The position numbers and the translations under genes are program-made. DNA of 64,000 nt from Grifola frondosa (taxonomy: Eukaryota > Basidiomycota > Agaricomycetes > Polyporales > Grifolaceae), in NCBI GenBank assembly GCA_001683735.1, contig LUGG01000018.1, positions 62,001 to 126,000 of the forward strand. The letters run 5' to 3'. How positions within the stretch are numbered: position 1 is the first letter of the stretch; each line of letters begins with the position of its first letter. Below are positions 34,305-47,300 of this stretch, one piece after another. The notes under the pieces are model-generated. The model was not told where the DNA came from. It saw only the letters and a program-made list of their open reading frames with translations, and searched no databases.

Positions 34305-35175
34305 TCACCGCCCGATCTTGACCCGCTGAGCACGATTAAGCTGTCAGCACATCATCAGTACAGCTAAAAAAAGTATGTCAAAGCATGAGGAACGTACGCG
34401 TCTCCGCTTCTTCAACCTGTAACCCAAACGCAAGCAATTAGAACAGAATGGAAGCTAAGTCGGAATGGACTCACTTATGCTTCTTCATCTTCCTTCTACG
34501 CTTTCTCTTTGTGCTGTCCATGTAAATCTCAAACTCCGCCTGGGCCAGACTGACCTCCTCAGCCCTGCCCTCAGTCACGTCAAGACCCAACCGCTTCAGG
34601 GTGTTCTCCCAGGAAATTGATGCCCCCAATCGGTTCACCACCATGGCCCTCGCAAGCTGTCGCGCGGCATCCGCATCAGCTTCTGGTGAGGCCTCGGGGG
34701 TTTCTTCAAAGTTGCCTAATCCGGACGACGCAGCAGAATTGGTGGGTGGGAAAGTAAAACGATGGTATGGTCTCGAAGATGGAAGTCGACGGCTGCTGAA
34801 TGAGGAGGAGTGGTCTGTGAAGGGAGAAAAATTGATGGAGCTTGAGATCATGAGGATTAATGTGGGATGGATGGGTGACTGTGGCGAAGTGATAGCGAAA
34901 GCGGAGCTTGATGGAGTCGGTGCGCCCATGGAAGGGCCTTCAGCACTCATCTGTACCGAAGCATGCTTTGATGAAGACTCGTCTTTGGTAGGTCCGGACG
35001 CAGCAGCATCACTGCTGGTCGTCGACGGTGTATCGACCTTTCCCTTGCCCGACGGTGGTGCGACCTTTGGAGGCTTTGCCGAGTTGAAGTAGCGACCACC
35101 GCCTGGCTTAGAGAAGACAGAGTAGGCTCTACGAGCACCCGCTGGGGGCCTCAGCAGATGCCCAAGGATGGACAT
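34305..35175 (-). CDS. Mitochondrial small-subunit ribosomal protein mS38 (Cox24/AURKAIP1)
   Basis: The C-terminal COX24_C signature is unmistakable: MDSTKRKRRRKMKKHK, joined by an intron (GTGAGT donor, TTACAG acceptor) to LKKRRR. This domain defines mS38, a protein of the mitochondrial small ribosomal subunit, needed in yeast for COX1 mRNA handling. The first ATG in the frame is at 35173-35175 (MSILGHLLRPPAGARRAYSV), giving an Arg-rich presequence suited to mitochondrial import; the frame is open a little upstream but from a TTG. Before the motif, SISWENTLKRLGLDV matches the family. The final exon is tentative: a second intron with donor GTACGT and acceptor near 34326 would give RVKIGR and TGA at 34305-34307. 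Middle residues are low complexity. Confidence 0.85.
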
Positions 35176-35485
35176 GTAGACGGCCGTGGTGGTTGAAAGA
35201 GGCGAGGTAAGGCGGTGGGCGACAGACAAGAGAAAACCACGTGGCTCTAGCGCCCGTCTCTGCGCTTACCGAGTCAAGAACTCGACTTGAGAGGAAACCA
35301 CCTCAATCAATTTGATGAACAAGTTATAGAAACCATATATTACAATTTAAACAGAACGCAGAGTCCATAGCAGTACAATTGTACAACATAGAAAATCCAT
35401 AGCAGTGAAATTGTCCAACGGAGAATATCCATGAGGCCAAGGGAATACGAATCGGTAGCTCACAAGCTTATCGCCGGTGCATGCT
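35176..35485. other. Spacer between mS38 and retropepsin-like gene
   Basis: This 310-nt AT-rich spacer contains a near-duplicate phrase (AGTCCATAGCAGT... and AAATCCATAGCAGTGAAATTG) at about 35360-35415. Otherwise nothing was recognised. Confidence 0.4.
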
Positions 35486-36587
35486 TCAGGTGACTGTTAC
35501 AATTTGGCCTTTACCGTCCTTGAGAATGACAACTTCGCAATCTATCTTCTCTCCTGTGTCCATGCAGACAACGTCTGTGGGGTCTATCGGGTCCAGCTTG
35601 ATTTGTCGGCGTTCCATGAATGAACGCCCAAGGACAACGTCAAAGTGTGACTCTTCCGAAAGATATACCGGATGAACGGTCCTTGTACGACCAACTGTTA
35701 TCGGCCAATCTCCAAGACTAAGAGATGCAACTCAGCATCACTCAAGGAACGAAGAAACAATGATGGCGTACTTTACAAGCCCGCCGTACCCATAGTGACC
35801 TGGTGCAGCGTCTCTTGGGATGAACCCATTCTGAATCGCAAATTTGCGTGACATATATATATGCCGATATCCATTGCGGAGCAACATGCGCACTATGGAA
35901 AAATCAGATCCGCCCGAGTAGATTCGCGTAAAAGACACAAACCATTGTTTATTGGACCAATGCTCCCCAAGACAGTGCGGACTCCATTCTCACTCTGGAA
36001 TTTTTCAAAGTCTTGTTTGTATTTAGGAGTTTTGTCCTCTGCTTTTGCCCCCTGTTGAGATTTGCGAGACCTCGCGCTCCGCGAGGAGGTACCATCCGCA
36101 GCGATGGGTAGACGAGGTGAAGACACAGAAGAATTGGCTTTGAAAATATAATACGCGGGGTTCTGATATGCTGGCGGCGCGGTAGAGGCTCATCGGGGTT
36201 GCGGATGTGCAAGGCGGGCCATGAATCGCTGTTAGGCGTTGTAGACTTTTGCCTCCACATGAAGATTGTATAATCGGATTCTACGCAAATTAACAACGAG
36301 GGATATTTAACAGTACATATGAAGAGACATACCATCATCAAGATTCCATATGGAATCATTCCAAGCATATTTGACCCATCCTGATCTAACGTGCCTACCA
36401 TTGAACTCTGCGACAGTTTTCTTGCTTAACTTCTCGAATAATGTCTGTAGAGTATCTTCCGTATCTTTTCATAGCAAAATCAGACGCGGATGAGGCAATC
36501 CAGCAGCAGTGGGAACTCACTCGAATGTAAGATCGAAAAGGAGGATGAAGGCGTGTGGACGTCAATGATCGAAGATTGAGAGTCCAT
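35486..36587 (-). CDS. Conserved basidiomycete protein with a retropepsin-like fold region
   Basis: The function is unknown. The ATG is at 36585-36587 (MDSQSSIIDVHTPSSSFF); the first intron leads to LSKKTVAEFNGRHVRSGW and VKYAWNDSIWNLDDG. The C-terminal half reads GYRHIYMSRKFAIQNGFIP, HYGYGGLV, LGDWPITVGRTRTVHPVYL, then HFDVVLGRSFMERRQIKLDP and VTVT at the stop (35486-35488). The phrase FDVVLGRSFM resembles the second half of retroviral-type aspartic proteases (ILGRDFL), so this may be a domesticated Ty3-type protease domain; I see no intact D-T/S-G catalytic triad, because the matching position is around SIGPIN. One frame break near 36171-36184 (between DEPLP and APPAYQNPAYYIF) looks like a missing base. 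Confidence 0.55.
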
Positions 36588-36911
36588 TAGTGCAGTGTGA
36601 CTTGGGTATGGAAAGCGACGCGGATTCAATATGATATCTTCTGCGTGCCGCTGCAGTCTTATATGTAGGCGAGATGGACGGATAACGGGATATCAAGTAA
36701 CGCATGTCTCGGAAGCAACGAGCTGAAGTTGGTTCAAACCTACATACCCTTTTATGGAAGTCCCCTGTGGTCCACGTGATTAAGCAATACCTTCCGATTA
36801 CTATTGACACAAACCGCAGTCGTTGACAGACGAATGACATATAGTATTGAAGTGAGTAAAGAACGAGTTTCGACGTGTACACTAATATAGAGGACGGGTA
36901 TCAGATAACCC
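36588..36911. other. Spacer upstream of retropepsin-like gene
   Basis: This 324-nt spacer lies between two genes on the minus strand. It should hold the promoter of the retropepsin-like gene and the 3' UTR of the AA8-CBM1 gene. No other feature was seen. Confidence 0.4.
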
Positions 36912-38092
36912 TCATTGGCACTGGCTGTAGTATGGAGGGGACACCGCAATGCAAGTCAAGCCAGAGGCGCACACTGTAGGGCCTGTCCACCCGGTACCGC
37001 CGCACTGTGAATAGACAATATGACATCAGAACCTAATAAATATGCCATCGATCGACTACTGTACCTGTCCCCACTATAAATGTAGAAAATTAGGATGGGA
37101 TGATGCGAAGAACATACATCACCGAAACGTACCTGTGTCTGGACAGCACCGGAAGCAGAACTAGTTGACGAAGGGGGTGCCGAAGATGGCGCAGATGAAG
37201 ATGACGATGGAGCAGATGAAGAAGACGGCGCAGCTGTACTGGTGGCTGATCCTCCATTAATGTAGGAGCTGTAGTTTGGATCGTGGACGGTGGTCAAGTC
37301 AAGGCCGAAGAAGTCGAATTCGTTATGTTCCTCAAGGCTAGACGCAATGTCGGATGGATCATCGACAGGCACGGTGGTGGATGCCACATATGCGATCAAT
37401 TGGAAAGAGTTGAGGTCACCAGAGCCAAAAGAGCCTCCTTCCCAAACTGTGCAGTTCTGAAGATGAACGTAAGAATATAACGTCTTGCACGCAGCAGAGA
37501 ATATTTACCTGGCATCTGAATGAAGCCTTGATGTGAGTACTGTTAACGGTGGAGTCCGGGAGAAGAGTGATCGTCGGCCCAGCGTAAGGTTCTGGCAGAA
37601 CGTAGCCACTAGAAAACCGAATAATCAGACACAACGGCCAGACATGTTTTCGGTACAATTATAGCAACGTACGAGGCCCAGCGTGGGCCAAGCATGACTT
37701 CCCCGTTGTATGGCCAGAGCGTGAATAAGAGACTTTCGGCCATCTGTCCACCAGCGCTGAGACCAGTCCATCCATAGCTGGCCGGAGCGACTATCTGTGC
37801 AATGAATTCATTTGAAGGTGGATCAGTGAGGGGCGGGAGCACAAAGCCGATTGTCATTTCCATCTCAGGATCCTAAAAGTTTTGAATAAGTCATACTACA
37901 GGAATTAGACGAGAGCAACTGCGTACGGTGTAACCCTGGTAGCAAATTCCGCTGGTAGAGTCACAATAAGGGGAGTTGCTCTGTGCAGAAGCTGCAAAAA
38001 GGTCCAGCATTGTCAGAAAGATGCATTCAATAACTTTACATACCAGATATGAAATATGCTATCGCTACAGCCAACAGAGTCTTGAAAGCCAT
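36912..38092 (-). CDS. Secreted AA8 cytochrome with C-terminal CBM1
   Basis: Extracellular b-type cytochrome (AA8, like the haem domain of cellobiose dehydrogenase) joined to a cellulose-binding CBM1, the layout of the carbohydrate-binding cytochrome b562 known from Phanerochaete. ATG at 38090-38092; signal peptide [16 protein letters not shown]. The AA8 part has [28 protein letters not shown] (probable haem-ligand Met), [40 protein letters not shown], and [13 protein letters not shown] (probable haem-ligand His). A Ser/Ala/Pro linker follows. CBM1 reads [18 protein letters not shown], then [15 protein letters not shown], with four Cys and the Tyr pair. Exons near the end: 37133 upward, a 9-nt micro-exon 37065-37073 coding W-G-Q, and 36912-37004. 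No frame breaks. It likely feeds electrons to lytic polysaccharide monooxygenases. Confidence 0.93.
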
Positions 38093-38601
38093 TTTTGTGC
38101 GTCGCATGCAAGCTCGATAAAAGCCTGGTGGAAGTCGAGGTATCCTCATCTCGTATTTATAGTCGCGAGCCACAAAACTTGCTCCAACACCGCCTGCTTG
38201 AATATCTACAAATTTCCTGCGGGACGACCGCTTCTTCCAAAGTTGAGCCGTAAATGAAGCGAAAAATCCGTGCTGCCAGGCTAAACATAAGTTGTTCGGC
38301 AAGCACTTCGGACAAAGGTCGCGCGTCGACGGGGCAGTTTATAGCTGCAGGGGAAATCATAGTTAGATGGCGGAAGGAGAAGTCGCGCGGACGATTAAAT
38401 ATCGACTTAAGTATCGTGCCCGATCGCACAAGCCGAGATGCCGGCAATGATCGCGCCAGTGGCGAAAACGGGTTTTTTTTCTCGTCATTTCCAAGTCACG
38501 CCTCTTGCTCCTTCCACTTCCGTTCTGTTCACGAGTGCCACCAACTGACCGTGGTCGACCAAGGATCATCGATACGTGAGGTCGTACAACCAGTTCTAAT
38601 T
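38093..38601. promoter_or_regulatory. Divergent region between AA8-CBM1 and SNU13 genes
   Basis: These 509 nt separate two divergent start codons, one of a secreted cellulose-related gene and one of a housekeeping gene, and should hold both promoters. No CreA/Cre-1 or other named site is claimed. Confidence 0.4.
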
Positions 38602-39159
38602 ATGTCGGACCCCGCTTCTCGCGCAAAGGCATGGCCGTTGGCTGATTCGAGCCTCAACGACCGGGTATGTTTCTCCAGGCTTTGTCCCGCTTCTCCTCGA
38701 ACTAATTCTACGTCCACCATCACAGATCCTGGATTTGGTCGAGAGAGCCGCCCAGTTCAAGCAGCTCAAAAAAGGAGCCAATGAAGGTGAGACGCGTTCA
38801 CACTGTATCTCGGATGTGTCTTGACTCATTACTCCGCGCTGTAGCCACTAAGACGCTTAACCGCGGTATTGCGGAGGTCATCATCCTTACCGCGGACACC
38901 GAGCCGCTTGAGATCCTGCTTCATCTCCCCTTGCTATGTGAAGAGAAGGCGAGTCCCGTTATATCTACTGTGCTGGTTGGCTCTGATTGTGGATGGACAG
39001 AACGTACAATACGTTTTTGTAGCTTCCAAGGTTGCCCTCGGCCGCGCGTGTGGGGTATCCAGGCCAGTGATCGCTGCGAGCATCACAACCAATGAGAACA
39101 AGGAGCTGTCTAGCCAGATTCAAAGCATCAAGGTGGCGATTGATAAGCTTATGGTCTAG
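38602..39159 (+). CDS. SNU13: snRNP protein Snu13 (15.5K, L7Ae family)
   Basis: Binds kink-turns in U4 snRNA and in box C/D snoRNAs. Four exons can be fixed: 38602-38664, 38726-38786, 38845-38948 and 39001-39159, which give 128 residues, the normal size. The L7Ae core is intact: QLKKGANEATKTLNRGIAEV, ILTADTEPLEILLHLPLLCE, then EKNVQYVFVASKVALGRAC, GVSRPVIAASI and SIKVAIDKLMV at the end. The third intron (38949-39000) starts with GCGAGT, a GC-AG intron; the joined reading frame LCEEK-NVQYVF is exactly what the family requires. It converges on UBC9. Confidence 0.96.
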
Positions 39160-39434
39160 CAGATTTACTCGGCCACTTGATGTTTTTTCAATCACATCGT
39201 ACAACTTTGATGAAAAATCTTACATGACTAACTAGTCGCTGTCCTGTCACATATCATTGAAGTTGAAAGCCACGGCTGCACTTAAAACTTTGATCAAAGT
39301 TGCATTCCGATTCCATTTAATGGACAACAGGTCTGCATTGCCTCAACATGCCACTTGAGTTCATACAAATAGGGTAAAAATAACGACAACAGATACAATG
39401 CGAGAGAAGAAGCAAAGCAATGAGAGAGGCATGT

Positions 39435-40281
39435 TTACTTAGGGATGTTTTCGCGTGCCTGCTGCTTGATTCGGCGCCTACGGTGGGGTCAATTTCCCAC
39501 CAGAAATTAGAGTCACGTTCACGTACTCATATGCCACCTTATCGTTCCTAGGACAGGTGTCAAAGTCAGGATGATAATCGAGAGCTCGAAAAAAACATTA
39601 CAGACTTGAACATCGTGTACGCGTCACTTTGCGCGGGATCGTTGACATTGGGGTCATTGAGAAGCTCCTGGATACCCAACAGGACCTGTGAAAGATGAGT
39701 GGAGGACGGTGGGGATAGAAGACCCGACCGACCTGTTTGATGGTAATTGCTGGTTTCCATGACTTCTCTTCGTCCAGAATAGATAGACAGACCGTTCCAG
39801 AGGGGTACACGTTGGGGTGGAATAAGGGCGGCGTGAACTTGCCTGTGGCAGATGAATACGTACGTGCTTCGCGCAGCATGGCCATTGACTCACATTTAGG
39901 TGGTTTCGAGGGGTAGTCTAAAAACGCAATCAGCTCTCATGCATCCATACGGACGTGTTGAGGACAACCTCTACCTTCGGGAAATATCATCATCAACTTG
40001 TAAACACCGCCTTCCCATGGAGTCTGTGGCCCATGCGCTGAGCACTCCACGCCAAGAATACCATTCGGCGTGCAGACATACCCCAGCTTTTCCAGGAATC
40101 CCGACCTCCCACTCCAGGAGATTCATAGAGCCGTCGGGAGCTTTGGTGGGTTTGGCATAGAATCCCTACATGTTGAAATCAGAAGTCATGTACTGCGGAT
40201 GATAAATTCGCGTACAAAAGGATGATCTTTTCTCCACTGCTTGCGTTCCTCAGCAAGACGAGCCCTACAGATTCCCGACAT
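39435..40281 (-). CDS. UBC9: SUMO-conjugating enzyme E2 Ubc9
   Basis: The single E2 that transfers SUMO to lysines in PsiKxE motifs. The ATG at 40279-40281 begins [20 protein letters not shown]. The E2 core follows: [38 protein letters not shown], then [25 protein letters not shown] (HPN motif and catalytic Cys), [40 protein letters not shown], and a C-terminus [13 protein letters not shown] with TAA at 39435-39437. About five short introns. No frame breaks detected. Head-to-head with the methyltransferase gene (639 nt apart). Confidence 0.96.
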
Positions 40282-40920
40282 GATGATATAGTACAAGTTG
40301 TGTACGATTCGGACCTGGCTGAGGATGAGAACGCGCTCACGGCGAACGCCGAATCGTGCACGATCTGATTAAGTCAGCGATATTTCGCTGTCTGTGGTTG
40401 AGCGCGGAGTAAAATCAGACAACTCTCAGAAATCCGCCGTTGACATTATATCTCGGCCAGTCTCATGAAGAGAAGCGTATATAGATAGGTAATTGCTCCG
40501 TATTTACTCAGTCATATTCCTCGGCCACTCACCGATCACTCCGACTACATGATTGGATTGGAGTCTGGACACACAGACTCACATATAGCCAAGTTCCTCA
40601 AGCCCCCGGACGGTTCTTCATTATATTTCCAGGTCCTTATCTCAGTCCGATTTATTCCAGAATTCCCCGAAGGTCAAACAAACTCAATCAAGTCTCATGG
40701 GTGAGTGTTTCCTCCGCGTGAAGGTCCTCGGTCTCGCCATGACGTACCAAAAATTCGTATCTCCTTCTACTGAAAGGAAATGAAGAGATACGGAGTGCCT
40801 TCTTCTGGGCGCCAGGGTTTAGCTTTGCCCATATATATACCGCACCTCGAGGAGAGGCACCTCAACCCGGTCTGGTACTCAACTTGTGACCTTCCCTGAC
40901 ATCGGTACTGATCTTTCCAC
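40282..40920. promoter_or_regulatory. Divergent region between UBC9 and methyltransferase genes
   Basis: This 639-nt AT-rich region lies between divergent starts. It holds the UBC9 promoter, the methyltransferase promoter and probably 5' UTR. No open frame or repeat stood out. Confidence 0.4.
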
Positions 40921-42497
40921 ATGACTACCTATGAGCAGGAGTGTGATGAATCGATATCAGACTCAGGATCTGGAAGCCCTGCGCCTTCCCTTTATTCGTT
41001 CTCTTCATCAATAGATGGACGAATGATGGTGGGTAAATTGGGTTAGTCTGAGTCAGCTATCGCAATAATGCGACCATTTGCTTAGCTTAGAAATGTCTAT
41101 GGGCGCGTATTAAATAACCAAAACGATGTGAGCCAATTCCTCCGGCAAATTTCGACGACCTCGACCACTGATCAGTACGATAGACATATTTCCTCCCAGC
41201 GGTGTGCACGATTAATTTTTTTTATCAGTGGCGTAATGCTAAATTTTTCTTTCGGTAGGACAATGAGGAGCACAGACGGCTAGATTTACAACATCAAATC
41301 ATTACACTCAGCCTTGGTGGTCTGTATCCTGCGGCGGGTTTGGTACGTAGAGCTCTGAACCCTCGCGCGGACAGGACGCCTACAATCATGGATGTCGGCA
41401 CTGGCAGTGGAAGCTGGTCAGTGGTCTTTCCTTCGGGATGTCAAAAATCTGACCCGTACAGGGCGATCGACATGGCCAAAGAGTTCCCTCATTGTGATGT
41501 TGTCGGTGTTGATCTAGCGCCACCGCAAATAGATGTGTAACGTATCATGCCTACAATATCTGAATGATTCGTTGATTGGTTATTTAATTACAGAGCTCTG
41601 CCTGCGAATTGTCGGTATGTTCAATCATCATCTTTGTATGGCCGTCGCCTAATCTGTTGTACGAGCTTTGAGATTGACGACGTAGGCACCGGATAATTTC
41701 GATAAATATTGAGCTTACGCACAAATATACAGGCCAACCTAGGATTTGCTCACTACAAAAATTCCTTCGACGTTGTTCACGCTAGATCAATCTCTGCTGG
41801 CGTACGTGATCGCCCTTCTGCCCTTCCGACCCTACACACAACACTGATCCCCATGAAGGCGGTCCAAATATAGATACGCGACTTTCCTACCTTCCTGGAT
41901 GAATTAGCGAAGACTCTTCGACCTGGCGGTGTCTGTTGTTGGGAGATGGAGAGATGCAGCTATACGACGAAAATGAAAGACCCATGGCTTTCAGCAAACA
42001 AGGAAGCCGTGAAATCTCGTGGACCCATAGAGTTTTCTTCGCTGCTTACAATGCGATGAAAAATAGAGGAGGAAGTATAGACTCCCCGTCGATGAGTCCC
42101 ACTTGGCTGCGCGCAATGGAGTCTCTTACCGACGTCGGCTGGCACAAGGTCTTTATACCTATCGGTCCCTGGCGCTATAGTGAGTCGGCCTTCTCGCCTT
42201 TGCCGACTCTTTCCGATAGTGTAATCGTGCGTACAGATGACCAAAGGGAGCGAATAATAGCCGAGATGCTGCGGAGTGATTGTCTGAGTTACATTGCTGG
42301 TATGGAGCCTCTCCTCTTAAGGTGTGTCTTGTGACGTTTGTTTGTGTGCTCCTCCGTCTAACGTTGACATGTTCTATAGCGAAGGCTATTTTCCGGAGAG
42401 CGTGGAGAACATGATACGAGAAGCCTCTGCGGAATTACGCGAGCTCCGTGTTCATCTCCATAGTCGCTGGAGCTTTGCGTGGGCCGTAAAATCATAG
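40921..42497 (+). CDS. Class I SAM-dependent methyltransferase (TAM/LaeA-like)
   Basis: Seven-strand methyltransferase of a family expanded in Agaricomycetes; substrate unknown. Start MTTYEQECDESISDSGSG, then YGRVLNNQND and EEHRRLDLQHQIITLSLGG. Motif I is IMDVGTGSGSWAIDMAKEFP, joined across an intron; then DVVGVDLAPP (acidic loop), NCRFEIDD, HYKNSFDVVHARSISAG, and LAKTLRPGG (post-I region). The NCR-FEIDD join uses a 16-nt micro-exon at 41666-41681. The C-terminus includes MAFSKQGSREISWTHR, GWHKVFIPIGPW and YFPESVENMIREASAELREL. A one-base loss near 41931-41934 separates RPGGV from LLLGDGEMQ. The stop TAG is at 42495-42497. Confidence 0.8.
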
Positions 42498-42777
42498 TGA
42501 GGATATAGACGGCGAGAGCGACGCTGGGTAAAGCAGAGCTGATTCTTAATGCAGTGACGAAGGAGCTTGAGTGTGGTAGTTTTGGTTATTTATATAGAAC
42601 GCTGCCATGTAGTATCCACTGTCTCCTCTATGTTGTTACTACTAGTAACTGCTGTAACGTTGCTGCATAGCGATCGATCCAAACGCGTATATGCACGTGT
42701 GGGCGCTTGATTGATTTCGAGAAGCACGACGCGTCCCAGCCGCGTCATCTCTAGCTCTACCTGCTCAACCTCCCACC

Positions 42778-44054
<1,277 letters not shown>

Positions 44055-44312
44055 TCAGTTTTCTGTAACCTGTTGAGCAGTGTAGAATACACTATTTGGC
44101 CGTTGGACTGCTTGAATGAATTTGTATGCAGTGAATGTTGAGCGGAGTGATGTCATCTAGTGCTGTTGCTATAGCTAGATTAGTCGAGGCTTGAAAGAAT
44201 GTTCAGTCGCCAAAGCCCACCTTCACTTCAATCCTTCGGCTATATTAGCCAAGTCCCACCTGTTTCATCCTGTACATATGCTCAAGCGTAGCTCGTCAAG
44301 AAACAGGCGAAC

Positions 44313-47300
44313 ATGAAACGCCTGTTGTCCAAAACGTTCAAGGTTCCGCAATCGACGTCCGCGAAACCTCAGCCGACTGTGTCTACGACATCCAATCCTC
44401 CAGTGCACACGACCGGTCTGCACCCGAAATATGTTGTGCCTCCTATACCCCACCCCTGTCCTCACGAGCACATCGCGATTCTGGTCACGACGCAAGGTCT
44501 TGTGCTCAGGCCTCGGTACCCTGGGCAGGCTGATGCGCATACTGAGTCCCAGGTCAGAATTGGATGGGGAAAAGCAGGCAAAGTGGAAGCGCTATCCTCT
44601 GATGTTGAAGGCGCAAACTGGAACAATGGCGTAGTTGTCTACGGAATAGTTGGCATCCTGGAGCTATTCTCCGGTATTTCAGTTTCATTGGTGCGATTTT
44701 TGCGTTGAATTTGAGGATTTTATTAGCTTCATATTTGCTGGTCGTTTCGTCACGCTCAGAAGTTGGATGTAGTGAGTAACTGCTTCCTGATCATTTTGTA
44801 CAGGCCTCTTATGCTGTGCAGTGCTCGATGTGAGGCATCCGGTTTACAGCGTGAAAGGCGTCACCCCCATCCCTCTTGTGGAGGATCGTGCTCGGACCGT
44901 TCTTGACGGGCTGTCATCTCGCAACAAAGTCGACCCTCGTCTGTCTATGGTGCCATTGGAGTTGGAGACACCACGGGCCAGCATAACGGACGATGGCATT
45001 CCGGAAGGTTCAAATGTCGGCGAGGAACGTTCTCCCCGCGTGAAATTTGCAGATGAAGATCAGGTCAGGATGCTAACACCGCTCCACACACAAGGATTTG
45101 ACCTTCAGGATGACGGGGACGCGTCCTCCGCCTCTTCCTCCGTCGCGTCAACGCCGTCCTCGGAGTCGTCACTCAATACTGACAACGTTGTGAAAGCCAT
45201 CACTGCCCGGCTGTCGTTCTGGAATAGGCTACATAAGAGGACATCTGGTCCCCCCAATGCAGCGGACATCGTGCTTCGTGAAGAGGAGGGAGCATCGGAA
45301 GCAGCCGCACTCGATGATGAGGAACCTGTCACGCTCGAATCTTTTTTGGAGGAGGGTGAGGAACCCGCTGAAATAATAGATTCGATTCTTGCGACCACCG
45401 CCCCTACACCTTCGACTGCCGAAGAGAAGCACTCCGAACTTGAGCAGAAGATCCTCCGAGAATGTGTAAGGGAATTTACGAGAGGAGGCATGTACTTTGC
45501 GTACAGCTTCGGTGCGTAGAATGTTGGAGACGAAACAGAATGTTCAATGTCCATTCTCTCTTAGATATCACGAGATCACTCCAGCACAAGCATGATCTCG
45601 TCGCGAAAGCGAAGCTGCAAAATTCTCTCTTGGAAGATCTTAACGCTTTGGACGAGTCTAAGCGTCTCAGCCCATTAGGAGACAAAGTCGACGTGCTGGC
45701 AGAGCCGTCAGCCACTCTGCCTTTGTGGCGCAGAGTAGACCGACATTTCTGGTGGAATGAATGGCTTTCGAAGCCATTTATCGACGCAGGGGTAAGTAAT
45801 GAACAGTCGTGGTCTGGCAATTGAGCTCACATTCTTCTAGCTCCACCCATATGTTCTGCCGATTATGCAAGGATTCTACCAGATCGCGTCGTTTAGTATC
45901 CCTAGAGAACCTGTGGTTTCTGAAGAGGGCGATTTTGCTTTTGTGGATTATATTCTTATCTCACGAAGGTCAAGGGATCGTGCAGGCTTGCGGTATCAGC
46001 GGCGGGGCATTGACGACGACGCCAACGTTGCCAATTTTGTTGAGACAGAGTCGATCGTACGCGTCGAGGTACGCTGGGCTGAGAATGATCTGCCCTACTA
46101 TCGTGGTGCTAATTGTTGATTAGAGGGAGGGCCTTTCCAACGTGTTTAGTCATGTTCAAATACGTGGCTCTAGTGAGTAGCTCTTTTACTATTGCTATGA
46201 GCGCTTGGATTGAAGGGGTTTTCTTCGTAGTCCCGCTGTACTGGAATCAGAATGGCTACGGGCTCAAACCTGCGCCTCAGTTGTCTCCCGACCGCACACA
46301 TGCCCAGAACTTGGATGCTCTCCGACGACATTTTGCAAGGACTACTGCAGCTTACGGACCTCATGTACGTTTTAGCAGTCGTCAAGTGTCCCAAAATGAA
46401 GCCGAGTGCTCTACCAGACTATCGTGAATCTCGCAGAGCGACATGGTAAGGAGGCGCAAGTGACGAATGCTTATGGCAATATTGTCGCGGAACTTGACTC
46501 TAAGGACATACGGTAAGTAATTGGATGATATATCTTGCACCGTAAACAACTTGCGTCATTGATAGCTACAAAGCATATGACTTCCATGCTGAAACGAAAG
46601 GCATGAAGTGAGCACAGTTCCCTATGTTCGAGGTCCGTCCTAATTTGAGAACAGATACGAGAATATATCCCATTTGATTGTCAAGTTGGAGCGAATATTC
46701 GAAAGCCAGGGGTGCGTGCATACAGCACGATGTCATTCCCTCACACATGAACTCGTACTTCAGCTACTTCTGGATATCAGACAACCACGTCATGTCTCAG
46801 CAGAAGGGCGTCTTCCGTGTCAATTGCATTGACGGCCTTGACCGGACGAATGTCGTGGAGGAAAGTGTATTATTGGTTTGCATGCCATTGCCAAAATCTT
46901 ACTCGCGGGTTAAATGCAGTCTGCGTTTGCGCGCCATGTGCTGAACAGGCAATTGGGTGCTGTCGCGCTCCTGAATCCGGAGGATCAGCGGACGGAGACT
47001 GATATCGTGTTCAATGATGGTAGGTCGATCAAAATGTAACCTTTCTCAATGCCCCTGAAAGTGGTCATAGTTTGGGCAAATAATGGAGACGCCATTAGCA
47101 GAGCCTAGTGAGTCTTGGAATGACTATTTCCTGTTTACTCGGCTGATCCTCCTACAGTGCAGGAACATCGGCATTGAAGGTGCTCCGTTTTACCTTACTA
47201 TTTCTGCACCTGCTGAATTCTGTGTCGTTAATCTTAGGGTGACTTCACTAGGTTGGATTTTCCACGTTGCCCGCATGTACGTAGGTTGACATGATGCGCA

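Noticed and set aside
34601..35092. 163-codon + strand open frame
   Set aside because: It is antisense to the mS38 coding exon, whose C-terminal signature is decisive.
35486..36587. Ty3-type retrotransposon copy
   Set aside because: Only a protease-like region is seen. There is no RT, RNase H, integrase or LTR, and the gene is spliced and reads like a host gene.
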